A stretch of 24,264 bases of DNA from the NCBI RefSeq assembly GCF_000220395.1, contig NW_004087651.1, forward strand, positions 1 through 24,264. Direction: 5' to 3'. The notes under the pieces are model-generated. The model ran no database searches, had not been told where the DNA came from, and saw only the letters and a program-made list of their open reading frames with translations. The translations under genes and the position numbers were made by a program. Position 1 is the stretch's first letter, and every line of letters begins with the position of its first letter. This DNA comes from Ichthyophthirius multifiliis (Eukaryota; Ciliophora; Oligohymenophorea; Hymenostomatida). This document shows, in pieces, positions 1 to 11,163 of the stretch.

Positions 1-251
1 AACTATATAATATATATATATATATGTATTATTAAATATTTATTTTTTAATAAATTATTTATTTTTATTATATATAAAAATTTTTTACTCTTTATATAAT
101 TAAAAAATAAAAAAAAAACATAAAAAACAAATTAAAATATTATATTATATTATTATTATTAGTTTTTTTTTTTTTTTTTTTTTAACTTATTTTTAATTTT
201 ATTATTATTATTATATATATAATAAAAAAAGAAAGTACTATTTTTATTATA
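1..251. other. AT-rich non-coding flank
   Basis: Almost pure A/T with an (AT)n tract near 8-26, ATT repeats and a poly-T run near 161-183. No protein-like reading frame is visible on either strand. It probably holds the promoter and 5' leader of the RING gene that starts at 252, but no motif can be named. Confidence 0.6.
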
Positions 252-1567
252 ATGGATAGCTCTTAAAGTTAGTCTTTAAATTTATAATTTTTACATGATG
301 AGTCATAAAATAATATTTCTAATAACAATAATTAATATAGAAACAATATAGATATAGATTATCAACCACGAGAATAATCTTAATTTTTTAAAAATATTAT
401 ATTTGAAGAAAATCAAACTTATATAAGATTTTAGACTTTAATGAGTTTTATATTAGGTATAACAGGTTTAATAGTATATTAAACACGTTGTAAGGAAAGT
501 GAATTATAAAAATGGAATATTTAATGGACTTTATTTTTTTATATTAAGACAATTTATCATTTAGTGGTGTCATTATAATCATTTTCAGAAAAACTAAAAT
601 AATAAATTTGTGAAAAATTAGGAGAATATCGAACAAAATAAGAAAATTAAGAACAATAATTAAAATATGCCAGTATGACATTAAAAGAGAAAGAAGATTT
701 AAGAAAATATTTAGATAAAGAATTCTTAGATTTTTATTATAGAAGAAATATTTTTTTAAAAATAATTTATGTAATTTAATTATTATTAACATTAGCTTAT
801 GTTATATATGGAGTTGTAATGATGTTTAAAACTAGTTAATTCAATATTTGGGATAATAAAAATTGTGAATATTAACTATATTGGTGGGCTTATATTTCTA
901 TTGTTATTATAATTATGTTTAATAAGAATATTTTTGATGTATTCATTTTTATTTATAAGTACTTTTTTTTTATTTTTTAATATTTTAATATTTTTTGTTT
1001 TTTTTTTTCGTAGTTTTACCTATTGTAGTTTTGGTGTATTTACCTTATCTACTTTTTTTAAGAATAAAACTTAACTAAAAAAGATAAAAAATATTAGAAA
1101 AATTTAAACCTTTCAAATATTAAAGAGGGTTAGTTTAAGGAGATACAGAATGTTGCATTTGTAGAATGAATTATATTATAGATGAAAAAATTATTACACT
1201 TCCATGTAATGATTTACATCATTTTCACGAAGAATGTATTATTTAATGGCTAAAAATAAATTTGACGTGTCCTATATGTAGGTTTAATTTTGCTGAAAAT
1301 AATTAAGAAATATAAAGTGATTAAGTATATAGATAATATTAATAATAAGTAATATCAGAGTAAAATTTATAAGTAGATAATAACATTTTAGAAAATTATG
1401 AGAATTAATAAAATAATTAATAATAAAATTTAAACGAAATAGAGTTTTATAATAGCTTTTAAAATTAATAAGCTTTAATTAATTATTTAGAATAATAAAA
1501 TTTTAGACAAGAATAAATTTAATAATATTTATAAAAATGGAATTATTATAATTAATAAATAAGATGA
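252..1567 (+). CDS. Multi-pass membrane RING-H2 finger protein (probable E3 ubiquitin ligase)
   Basis: Seen with TAA/TAG read as Gln. The protein starts at the ATG at 252 with a polar Gln/Asn-rich N-terminus, then hydrophobic stretches near 440-480, 515-570, 745-830 and 880-955 that look like membrane spans. The C-terminal part (1151-1290) is a classic RING-H2 finger: CCIC, then LPC, HHFH, a Cys four residues later, QWL and finally TCPIC. It ends in an Asn/Gln-rich tail at TGA 1565-1567. RING-H2 proteins recruit E2 enzymes, and with several spans this one would act at an internal or surface membrane. One intron is needed near 959. Its obvious end at 1013 does not keep frame with the RING exon, whereas an end at 1062 (TTTAAG) does. 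Substrate is unknown. The RING call is firm; the exon junction is not. Confidence 0.85.
959..1062 (+). other. Intron of the RING-H2 gene, 3' end uncertain
   Basis: A T-rich GT..AG intron begins at 959 (GTACTTT). Three AG ends are possible: 1013 (CGTAG), 1028 and 1062 (TTTAAG). Only 1062 joins exon 1 (phase 2) to the RING frame. However, 1014-1062 in the RING frame reads as a good membrane segment (PIVVLVYLPYLLFL), so the true end may be 1013 with a one-base sequence error nearby. Confidence 0.5.
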
Positions 1568-2513
1568 AATTTAATTTATAATAATATTTTTAATAATAAA
1601 ATTAATAATAAATATATATAATTATATTTAAAAATATATATATATAAATATTTATACTATTACATATTTTTTTCTTATATATAAAAAAATTATTTATTTA
1701 TATACTTATAATATATTTAATAAATTATTTTTGAAAATATTCAAAAAATCAATAAAATTTTTAAATTTTAATTGTTTAAATAATAATATTATTTATTAAT
1801 TATTAATGAAGCATAAAAATAATTTTAATTTGTTTTGAAAATCATTATTATTCTATTATGAAAATTATTAATATCTAATAAACATATTTAAAATTATATA
1901 CAATATAATTAATTTTAAAGTATATAAAAAGTATATTTGTGTGAAAATAAATATTATTATACATAAGATGATTTATTAATTATAAAAAATATTTTTTTTT
2001 AAAAAAAAATGGATATTAAAAAAATAATATTTATAATTAAAAATGCATTTTTTTTTTTTATAAAATACATAATTTTTAAAAAGTATAATTATATATAAAG
2101 ATATTATATTAAATGGAATTATTTTTAATTTTACATTAATAAAAAATATTAATTGAAAATGCTTTATATAATAAGCTTTTGTATATTAATATTTTATTGT
2201 AAGAATGTAAATTAATTGTAATTTTTTATACAATAATTAATTTTTATATTGTATAAATTTAATGTATAAACATATAAAATAAGATGATATACGTATAAAT
2301 TAATTAAACTAAGTAACATATTAATACTATAAAAAGGCAAGTAAGTTATAATAAATTTAATAAATATAAAATAAAATAATTAAATATAATAAAAAAATAA
2401 GATAATTATATGAAAATAAAATTAATTTAGAAAATAAATATAAAATTTATAAAATATATAAATTTTAAAAATCTTTAAAAATTATAATAATAATAATTAT
2501 AAAGTTCATTATT

Positions 2514-2568
<55 letters not shown>

Positions 2569-2964
2569 TTATTATAATAATTTTATCTTTATAATTATTA
2601 ATATCATTATTATTTTTATCTAGAATTTAATATTTTTTTATTTTTTTATTTTTTTATCTTATCTCTAATTAAAATTTATTTATATTTAGAAATATATATT
2701 ATAAATAATTTCTATAAATTGTAATTTATTTTTATATTTTTTTAAAGTTTATATTAAAATTTATATATACTTCTATATTATTATTATAAAATTATAAATT
2801 TTATATTTCTATATCATCTTATTATATATAAAGAAAAATAATTATTAAAATTTCAATTTATTATTTATTTTTTAAATTTAAAACAATATATACAAATGTT
2901 AAATATATATTTTAAAATTTACAAAAATATATAATTAAATATAAAATAAAAATTAATAATTAAA
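1568..2964. other. AT-rich intergenic region
   Basis: About 1.4 kb of nearly pure A/T between the RING gene and the STIL-like gene. It contains a (TTA)n microsatellite (2516-2575) and several (AT)n patches. G and C are too scarce for coding, and no RNA gene or mobile element is recognisable. Confidence 0.6.
2516..2575. repeat. (TTA)n trinucleotide microsatellite
   Basis: An almost unbroken run of TTA/ATT triplets with one imperfection in the middle, lying in non-coding DNA. Confidence 0.9.
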
Positions 2965-3915
2965 ATGAATAGAAAAAATAATAATAAAATATTGTATTAT
3001 AAACATATCAATAAACGTATGAAGATAAAAATGAATATATTTCATATAATTATGTTAATGATTATCTTTTAAATATACAATTAGATTTTGATACTTAATT
3101 ATATCAAATTCCTTAACAAATAAATTATAAAGTAAATAATTTATGTAAAAAAAAAAATATATTTACTTTAAAATAGGGAAATAAAACACTTTTAGTAGCC
3201 GAAGATTTTTTGCCAAGAATATAATTAGAAAATAAATTAGTTAAGAAAATCTAAAATAATTTAATAAATAAAAAAAATAATATATTTTACTTATATGGTT
3301 CAAGTTTTGTATATAGTAATCATGATTTAGGTTAAAAAACATATCATATAGACGAAATATTATATAATATGGATGAAAGTTTTGACAAGTAAAAATCTTT
3401 TTTAATTTTAATAATATATATATATATTAAAAAAAAAAGAATATTATATTAAGATAATCTATATTGTATAACAAGTATTTTAACTTCAAGTGAAAATATA
3501 TAAGAAAATAATCTAATTTTTTAGAAATATATATAAGATCATATACAATCTGCTATTAAGGGAATATAAAATTATCAAAATATAGATTCATCAAAATGCG
3601 AATAATTTTATTTCAGAACCACAGATATTTTATATTTGAATAATTTTCGATAGTTTTTATTTTTTAAACATTCTGCAGATACAAGCAAAGCTAAAATGCA
3701 CCGATATCTTTTCTTTCCTTAAATAAATTTCACTACTTAATAAATATCTTAACCTTTGAAATTAGTATCAACTGATCTTTCAAATTTTTTAGCAAAAAAA
3801 TTAAAATCTTTAAACATTTCGGCTTCTGAACAAAAATAACGTTAGTATTTAATAAAGTAAAAAGATAAATATATTTATAAATAAACATGTATATGATATA
3901 TATATATATATATAA

Positions 3916-3946
<31 letters not shown>

Positions 3947-4575
3947 TTACAATAATTTTATATAGATTTGGATTTTTAAGTTTAGATTAAAATTAAAGAA
4001 TAATGCCTTATGAAGCTTCAGATGGACGTTGTATGTAAATTCCTTTAATAGGAGTATGGACTTATGGAATAAATTATACTGACGAAAATTCAGAATATAC
4101 TAAAAAATAATTTATCTGGAGTCTTTTGACCGAGTTTATAAAAAACTCTATGCTAGCTTAAAGGTTTGTATATGATGATAGAAAAAGCTTTTTATTAGCT
4201 GTATTTAATTTTGATTAAGTTCCAAAGTTTTTTGAAGTAAATTTAGAAAATATGGACAATAATAGCTGGAAAATGATAAAAAATAGAGATTAAGATATGG
4301 AATTTTAAGATTTGCATAAATAAGAGTTATCTTTTGTATTTAATTAAAATTTTCTAATAAATTCTTTTGATGATATATTTAGTTTTATTAGTTAACATGA
4401 GAAAAAAAGAGGCAATAAAAATGAATAGTAATAATTTAATGAAAATAAGAAATAAATAAGTATTATATCTAATAATAATAATAATAACAATAATAATAAC
4501 AATAATAATAATAATAATAGTATTAATAGTATTAATACATTTAATAATAATAATAATAATAAATAAGAATAAGTG

Positions 4576-4613
<38 letters not shown>

Positions 4614-6109
4614 AAATTTTTTTTTTTTAGAATATAATAAGCATAATTTGGAAACAATTAAACATTTTCTTAAAATAACTTAAATTCTATAGAATGTAAA
4701 AAAATAAAAAATTAAAATAAAAAAAATATAGAATAATAATTTTAACAAACAATTACAAACGAATAATAATTAATTTTATAACAATAAAAAGAAATAAATA
4801 TGATGCGTTAATAAATTAAATAACTCTAAGTAAAACAAATAAAAAAATCTAATATATATAATAATAAAAACAAAACAAAAAGGAAGATCTATAAAAATAT
4901 CATCTTTAATAATTCTAACAATAAAAAGAATAAGAAAAAACACAATAATATCTTGAATAATAACTATTTTTATATCAAAAATAATACTAAATGTACTAAA
5001 ATATGTAATAGAATCATTATTAGAGTAACAGTCATATGTATAAAAGTTAATTCCCTTATCCAAGCTAATATTATTATGATTAAACATGTCCTACTCCTTA
5101 ATATCATACTCCTATGACATCTCACTAAATGTATCACCCGCCTTTCGATTTCTATTAATAATAATAATAATAACAATTTTTTAATTAAAGACCACCTTTT
5201 TATATGAATGAGTCTTTTTGAGTGGTGAAATTAAAAGTTTGACAACTCGAAAAAATAATAATTTAATAAAAAGTAGTGTATTTTTAGATAATAATAGTGA
5301 AAATTTCTCACTAAAATAATATTTTTGATAAAAACAATTTTTTAGTTGATAATGAAGATATATAAAGTGAAATTTCCTAAATAAAAAATATGTAATAAAA
5401 TAATATTCAATAACAATTTAAATAGAGTTAATAATTTTAAAATAGTTAAAATAAATAAAAAAATTAATTTTAAAATTTGATATTACAAAACTAAATTTAA
5501 TAATAAAATTAAGTTTAAAAAGAGGAAAAAAACTAAGTTTAAAAAGAGGAAAAAAATTAAGTTTAAAAAGAGGAAAAAAATTAAGTTTAAAAAGAGGAAA
5601 AAACTAAGTTTAAAAATTAGAAAAAAAAATGAGAAAATTGAAGTTTAAAAACAAGAAAAAGCAGATTAAGAACAATAAAGTAAAAATTAGGACTAAATTA
5701 ATAATTTATAAACAATAAAAATCAACTCAATAAAAATATTGAGTCAGAAGAAACATTTACTATTGATAGTAAAACTAATTACAAAATGAATATGGATTTT
5801 CTTGATTCTGTAAAGAAAAAAGAAAATAATTTCTGTAGTAAAAAAAATGATGAATTTAATAAAGAAAATAAAAGCAAAAATACAATAAATTAAACTTCAG
5901 TATTTTAAAAGGAAAAAGAAAAAAATAGAAAAAATTCTTTAAAAGGAAGTAAAACAAAAATTCCGAAAATTAAATTTGAAAAGTTTAATTATGATTCTGA
6001 ATCTTCTGATGTATTTTTTTTTTTTTTTAATTATTATTAATTTTAAGTATTTTTTTTTATTTTTTAGGATGAAGTTAAAAATATTGAAAAAAAATATTTA
6101 AATAAATGA
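2965..6109 (+). CDS. STIL/Ana2/SAS-5-like basal body duplication protein (reading frame irregular after about 4850)
   Basis: With TAA/TAG as Gln, exon sequence from 3085 to 4574 resembles the conserved N-terminal region of STIL, recalled from the human protein. Matching points are an IFYLYGSSFV strand (human CFLLGSLxVD type), NFLAKKL (human ALAKNL), KFGFLSLDQN (human KYGYLTMDET), IPLIGVWTYGI (human LPLVGVWLSGI) and QRFVYDDRKSFLLAVF (human QRVFSESGSFLIVLY). STIL-type proteins recruit SAS-6 under PLK4 control to build the ninefold cartwheel. After the fourth intron a short coiled coil follows (KEINMMRQQIKQLQ, near 4785-4845), as in STIL/Ana2. Then come a Gln/Pro/Tyr-rich stretch (4880-5218), four NQVQKEEK repeats, and an acidic tail (DSESSD, DEV) ending at TGA 6107-6109. 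The start at 2965 assumes an intron 3017-3084. Frame changes at homopolymers leave the second half provisional; a separate downstream gene after TGA 5219-5221 is possible. Confidence 0.7.
3017..3084 (+). other. Tentative intron 1 of the STIL-like gene
   Basis: GTATGAAG at 3017 to CAATTAG at 3084 (68 nt). It joins the only nearby upstream ATG (2965, 17 codons plus one base) to the main frame starting at 3087 in correct phase. All other ATGs here lie in the wrong frame, so some intron is needed; this exact one is inferred. Confidence 0.45.
3389..3439 (+). other. Likely in-frame intron of the STIL-like gene
   Basis: A 51-nt stretch of GTAAAAATC...AAAAAAG, almost only A/T. It reads in frame as an implausible Ile/Tyr/Lys run. 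Removing it keeps the frame and joins DESFDK to ILYQDN. It could also be retained. Confidence 0.5.
3857..3965 (+). other. Intron of the STIL-like gene with (TA)n tracts
   Basis: GTAAAAAG at 3857 to TATATAG at 3965 (109 nt). It contains two TA dinucleotide runs and a TGA in the upstream frame. Splicing in phase 2 gives the conserved junction LIK-FGFLSLD, which matches the STIL family across the intron, so the boundaries are well supported. Confidence 0.8.
4470..4561 (+). repeat. Asn-codon (AAT/AAC) microsatellite in coding sequence
   Basis: Two runs of AAT/AAC triplets separated by SINSINTF encode poly-Asn in the linker between the STIL-like N-terminal region and the coiled coil. Such runs are typical of AT-rich protist genes and vary in length. 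Confidence 0.85.
4575..4630 (+). other. Intron of the STIL-like gene with (TA)n
   Basis: GTATTATATA at 4575 to TTTTTTTTTAG at 4630 (56 nt), mostly a TA run. Using this donor (phase 2) rather than 4573 places the next exon in the frame that reads the coiled coil with INMMRQQIKQLQ, so the boundary is chosen on that basis. Confidence 0.7.
5507..5620 (+). repeat. 24-bp tandem repeat encoding NQVQKEEK
   Basis: Four full 24-bp units (5507-5530, 5531-5554, 5555-5578, 5579-5602) and a partial fifth. The only variation is AAT/AAC in the first codon. In the gene frame each unit reads Asn-Gln-Val-Gln-Lys-Glu-Glu-Lys, a charged, probably helical repeat. The A-run joining units four and five is one base shorter than the others, and this breaks the frame. 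Confidence 0.9.
6011..6067 (+). other. Last intron of the STIL-like gene region
   Basis: GTATTTTTTT at 6011 to TTTTTTAG at 6067 (57 nt), T-rich, phase 0. It joins an acidic Asp-Ser-Glu-Ser-Ser-Asp stretch to a 13-codon final exon that ends in TGA at 6107-6109. Confidence 0.8.
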
Positions 6110-7259
6110 TTTGATATAATAAATTTGTATAAATAAATATTAAAAATATTTAATATTTAAAATTATTTTTTATGTTTCTATATTTAATAAAATAAATAAA
6201 TTAAAAATATAATATAAAAAAGTTTTTTTTAAAAATAAAATAAAACAAAAATTAAATTAAATATTTATATCTATATATTTATTTATTATATTTCTTAAAT
6301 ATGATAAATTAATTTTTCATCTGTTTTTTAGAAAATTTATAAAATAAATATTTACTTTATTTAAAAAAAAAATATATAAATAAATTATAAGCATTTATAA
6401 TTATATTTTCAATTTAATTTTAAATAAAATCGCTTATTAATAACAATTTGCAATTTATAATTAGAATAAAGTTAATTTTAGAAAAAATATAATTATAAAA
6501 ATGTAATAAAAATGATTTTTATATATCATAAAATTACTTAATCATAATTTTAATATGATTAAATAAAAAAAATTTATTTATATGATTATTAAATTAATTA
6601 AATAAAATATAACAAGGTATATATTGATTTATTAATTTTTTAATATAATTATTATAATAATTTATTTATTTTTAAAATAATTATTATTATATATTTTATA
6701 ATTTTATAGATTATTTATCTCAAAATTAAAAAAAACTTTATATATATAAATAGAAATTTATAAATATATATGTAGAAATAAAAAAAAATATATATAGATT
6801 TATATTGTAAATATTTTAATTTTTAATATTAAAAATAATTTAATAATATATATATGTAGAATGTTATTATTTAATATTTAACAAATCATTATATAATTTA
6901 TAGTATTATTTAATAAAAAAAAAAATATAAATTATATTTAACATTATATATAAATATTATATATAAATATATATAATTATTAATATATTTATATATATAT
7001 TTATATATTTATATATAAATTTTATATATATATTATATTATTATTTATATTTTTTTTTATATATTTTTTATTTTAATTTTCATTTTTATTTTAATTTTAT
7101 TTTTATTAATATTTATTTAAAATTTTTTTGAATTTAATATTATTTATTATTATATAAAATTTTTAATATAATTAATTACCTTTATTAAAATAATATTATA
7201 AAAGTTATTTACTTAATGTTATTTATTAAATAACATTTAATTTTATATTTAATATTTTT
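6110..7259. other. AT-rich intergenic region
   Basis: About 1.15 kb of nearly pure A/T, with (TA)n and TTTATATA patches around 6930-7080. No coding signal, RNA gene or element end is recognisable. It separates the two single-copy genes from the REJ family array. Confidence 0.6.
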
Positions 7260-8036
7260 CATAGTAAAATTATTTAAAAATTCGGATTTGATAAATTTTA
7301 GTAATTTATTAATAATGCTTAATATTATTAGATTAATAATTGTTTATTAATAAGAAATTTTTTCTTATACAGCATAATATGATATTCTTATATTTTTAAT
7401 AATTTATAATATTTTATAAGTTGATAGAGATAATTTAACTTTAAATAAAACATATTATAAGTTATTTAATATATATAAATTATATCATAAACTTTGTAGA
7501 TTATTTTTAGATGCATATAAAAATGGTATAATTATAGATTAAAAATAAGAAAGTCTAACATATTTTATAACTTATTTAGAATATCTTTCTTCTGTAATTA
7601 AATATGATAAAAACTTCCTTTACCCTAAATGATTAATAATATAAAAATACAAAATTAATATATATAAAAACTCCATACAAAAAATAAAAGATTATTATAA
7701 TATCAAAATAATTTTTTATTAATTTATATTTAAATTTAATTTAATTTTTAATTTAACAATTTTAAAAAAAAAATTAATAAATAATTATTAATATAAATTA
7801 TTGGATAACTTATTAACATATATATAAAATATTTTCATTATAATATATTTTTTTTTAATTTAATTTTTTAAGATACTTATGCTGAATTAAAATAGAATAA
7901 AGAGTTTTTTTAGAGTAATTAACAAATGTCAAAAAAACTAAGAAAATGCCATATAACATCATAACAATTAATATAAAAATTAAGATGAAAAAAATTATTT
8001 GGATAAAACATAAAATTATTATAAATTATAAAGGGA
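7260..8036 (+). pseudogene. Copy C: decayed REJ-family fragment
   Basis: Two blocks match copy P in the same order. 7260-7640 matches P about 15450-15920, the region before the GPS motif, sharing the stretches around AGTTGATAGAGAT and TCTGTAATTAAATATGATAAAA. 7860-8036 matches P about 16680-16745 joined to 17062-17170, the start of the cytoplasmic exon. Everything upstream (signal peptide, Cys-rich array, most of the REJ part) and downstream (later membrane spans) is absent. The stretch 7645-7858 between the blocks is AT-rich and unassigned. Many indels rule out a working gene. It runs tail-to-tail towards copy A. Confidence 0.75.
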
Positions 8037-8433
8037 TTGAGAAATTTTAAAAAATATTTTCATATTTAATAACATATTTTTGCATAAATAATTTACTATG
8101 ATGGATCTTTACATTATTCATAGTTTTCTTTTTATTCTTCTTTCTTATAATTTTAAAATTAATTTTTACAAACTCATCAACGAATATAGGGTATAATTCA
8201 GGATGATTATAAATTTTAATTAATTATTCACATATATTTTATCTTTAACTTATTAAGGTTTCAGTTAATTTTTTCTCTTTATATAGTCTTGCCTATTTAT
8301 AAGAGAAATTTAATTTCTTTTTTTGAAAAAATTAACAATTGTTGGAAATGAAAAAATAATACTTTTTTTGAAAGTTTTTCTTATGACTATAAAAATTATT
8401 AATAAAACTCTTTTAAACTTATATTTTATCCAT
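8037..8433 (-). CDS. Weak candidate exon, unknown protein
   Basis: On the - strand, an ATG at 8433-8431 opens a frame without TGA that reads as a charged, protein-like sequence (for example KEKKLTETLISQ and NHPELYPIFVDEFVKIN). The frame stays open beyond 8037, but there it is antisense to copy C. The sequence does not match copy P and I recognise no family. In DNA this AT-rich with only TGA as stop, long open frames arise by chance, so this is uncertain. Confidence 0.25.
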
Positions 8434-8672
8434 AACTATAAATTATATTTTATTCAATAATTTGCATGTGATTTTTTATTTTTTATTTTAACTTTCTGCA
8501 TTATTATTATTTATTTATTTTGTTTAATATTTTATTATTTTTTTATTAATAAAATGTTTTTTTGATAGGTATTCATAATTTTAATTTCCTTTCATTATTT
8601 ATATTTTTAAATACAGCTTTCTTAGTTTTTTTTTTTAATTATAGTTTCTTTATTTTATTGTTTTTTTTTTAG

Positions 8673-9035
8673 GTAAAAAAAACAGTTAAAGTACATTTAA
8701 TATTTAATAGAGATTTTGATAAAAATAAAATTTTTATTAGTTATAATAGTATAGTTAATAATTAAATTTATAATATAACATTTTTTTTAAATTAATGTCA
8801 TTATTTTCTTGCTCATTACATAAGAAAATAGTGCATAAATTATTTGAATATTTTTCATCAATAACAATTTACTATAATTTCCTTAAAATATTTTATTTTT
8901 GGAAATAATTTCAGTTTTAATAATAAATAAAATTTATTTAATTTTTTTTAAAAAATAAAAATTATGTTTTTGAAAATATATTTTAATATACAAATTAAAA
9001 AATAAAGCAACAAAGGAATAAACTTTTAAAATTGA
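8673..9035 (+). CDS. Weak candidate exon, unknown protein
   Basis: After a T-rich stretch ending in TTTTTTTTAG (8672), an open frame of about 120 codons runs to TGA 9033-9035. It begins VKKTVKVHLIFNRDFDKNK and contains Cys/His residues (QCHYFLAHYIRKQC). No ATG lies at its start, so it would need an upstream exon that I cannot identify. It shows no similarity to copy P. The opposite strand also has open stretches here, so neither orientation is secure. Confidence 0.2.
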
Positions 9036-9052
9036 AATATAATTTTTCAAAA

Positions 9053-10290
9053 AAATAAATCTACTTTTATTTGAAAAGATATTAAGTTTATTTATTTAAT
9101 TTTCATTATAAATTTTATTGTTTATTTGAAACAAAGCTAAAGCTATTTTAATTACTATTTATATTTGATTTAACTTTATATTATTATTTTTAAATTTTCT
9201 TCGTAGTTTTAGTTGATTATATAATTAAATTTATAATCGATTCAAACTAACTTTATGTTTTCTCTTTTAATCTAAAAATAATTTTATGTTTAACCAAATA
9301 ATTTTTTTCAACTTAATTTTTATATTAATTGTTATGAGGATATATGTCATTTTCTTAGTTAGTTACTTATATACCAACTTAAACTTATTTTTAAGAACAT
9401 AATCTATTAATCTTAATTTTAATAAAATCTTCAATATTTTCTAATGGAATGATTTATTGATTTTCTTTTTATTAAAATTGATATTAGAACAAGTTATACA
9501 TTTATTATTATAATCTAAATAAATTTATAAATAATCATTTTAATATTTTCCTATTGTGCTTTAAAATACATTAAGAATAATTATCAAAATACACTTTTAC
9601 ATAAATCAAAAGAATTTTAATCTGTAGACTCTTAGCATTCTTGAATACAATTAGATTAATCATATATATTTAAATAATAGCCTTCAAAACAAGAACTGCA
9701 AAAATTCTCGTTAGTACGTAAATCCAGCACATTAAGGCATGCATTCAAAATTATAAATTAAAACTTCCGTAATTCCAAAAGATGTTAGGAAATTTTCCAA
9801 CCTAGTTAATAATTAGTAGTAATTTCAATTTTAATTTCTTAATTATTAGTAATATAATCAATATATGATTATTAATATTATTCGATTAATTTTTTATTTC
9901 CTTTAACTAGTAGAAGCATTTTTTTAAAATAATTATGCAACAAGTACTTCATTTACTATAAAGGACAAAAAATCTTTACCAATACCATTTAATCAATCAT
10001 TATGTATTTAAAGCTGAAAAAATATATAAAACACAGGTTTTTATAATTTATAAAAAATAAATATGATAATTAAATATCATAAATTTATAATTCTCTATAA
10101 ATAGTATATAAAACACATTTTTAAAACATAGATACGACTATTACCATTAATAAAATTAACACTGCAATGATAATATTATTTATTAATGCGTAAAGGTTGA
10201 AATTAATTATTATTTCTAAAGTGTTTTCTTTTTAAAATTGATAATAGACTTAATATTATAATAAATATAATAATGTAAAAAATTTTAATA
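9053..10290 (-). pseudogene. Copy A: REJ-family pseudogene with about 5 kb internal deletion
   Basis: Reading the - strand from 10290 downwards, 10290-9486 matches the 5' part of P: end of the signal peptide, N-terminal domain and first Cys-rich units to the equivalent of P about 11975. At 9483-9486 it jumps to P about 16942, and 9485-9053 matches the Gln/Asn-rich cytoplasmic loop to about P 17460. The rest of the Cys-rich array, the REJ module, GPS motif, first span and final spans are missing. No start codon is seen at the position equivalent to P's ATG, and the reading frame is scattered. It is head-to-head with P and tail-to-tail with copy C. Confidence 0.85.
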
Positions 10291-10299
10291 TTAATATTA

Positions 10300-11163
10300 T
10301 ATATAATAATACTAATATTTTAAATATTATTTAAAAATTTATAATTTATTTAATAGTCAATGTATTTTATTATCTATTAAATAAAAAAAATATAATAATT
10401 TTATATAATATAACAAAAATTATAAAATTTATTATAATAATTTTATAATACTAATAAATGATATAATTAATTATTTTAAAATTAAAATTATACTAATTTA
10501 AAAGCAAATGTTTTAATTTTAAAATAAAAAAATATATTAAATTATAAATAAATATAAAAACTAAAATTATGAATAAAAATATAATTAATATAGAAAAAAA
10601 AAATATATATTATTTTTATGTGGAAAATTGTTTTAAAAAAATATTAGTATAATTTGTATATTGTATATATATTTAACAAAAAAAAAAATATTATAATAAA
10701 GATAAATATAATATGAGCTAAATAATATATTTGTATTAAAATTTTTAATTAATTAATATATTTTTATATATATAATATAATAATTATTTTTATACAGACT
10801 TATTTTTTTTATAAATAATTTAAATAATATGTTTTTTTATAGACAACTATATTTTATATTTTATAGATACATTATTTTATAAATATTTATAATAAATTTT
10901 TATTTATATAATTTTTATTATATATATTTTATTTATTTGTATTTATATTATTTATTTTTATTTTATTTTTAATTATATTTATAAATAGTATAATTTAAAT
11001 TTATATATTTTTTTTTTTTTCACGTTTAATATTATTTTATATTTTTTTAATTTAAATTATTTTTAATTTTATATCTTTTTTTTTATATTAATATAATATT
11101 TTGTTTCAGATATATTTATTTAATAATTTAAAATTAATATTTTAGAAAAAATCTATTATTAAT
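10300..11163. other. AT-rich spacer between head-to-head copies A and P
   Basis: About 860 bp of nearly pure A/T with no coding signal. It should contain the promoter and 5' leader of P and the remains of that of A. No specific element can be named. Confidence 0.55.

Noticed and set aside
1-251. Possible telomere or replication origin from the AT-rich end
   Set aside because: No G-rich telomeric repeat is present, and AT-richness alone is normal throughout the window.
544-792. Open frame on the - strand rich in Leu/Ile
   Set aside because: It lies antisense to the membrane part of the RING gene; the + frame with reassigned stops leads into a clear RING finger.
4776-5176. Two open frames on the - strand
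   Set aside because: They are antisense to the Gln/Pro-rich part of the STIL-like gene, which reads sensibly on + with TAA/TAG as Gln.
4850-5715. Programmed ribosomal frameshifting in the STIL-like gene
   Set aside because: The switches go in more than one direction and follow homopolymer length rather than a common slippery motif, so sequence error is simpler.
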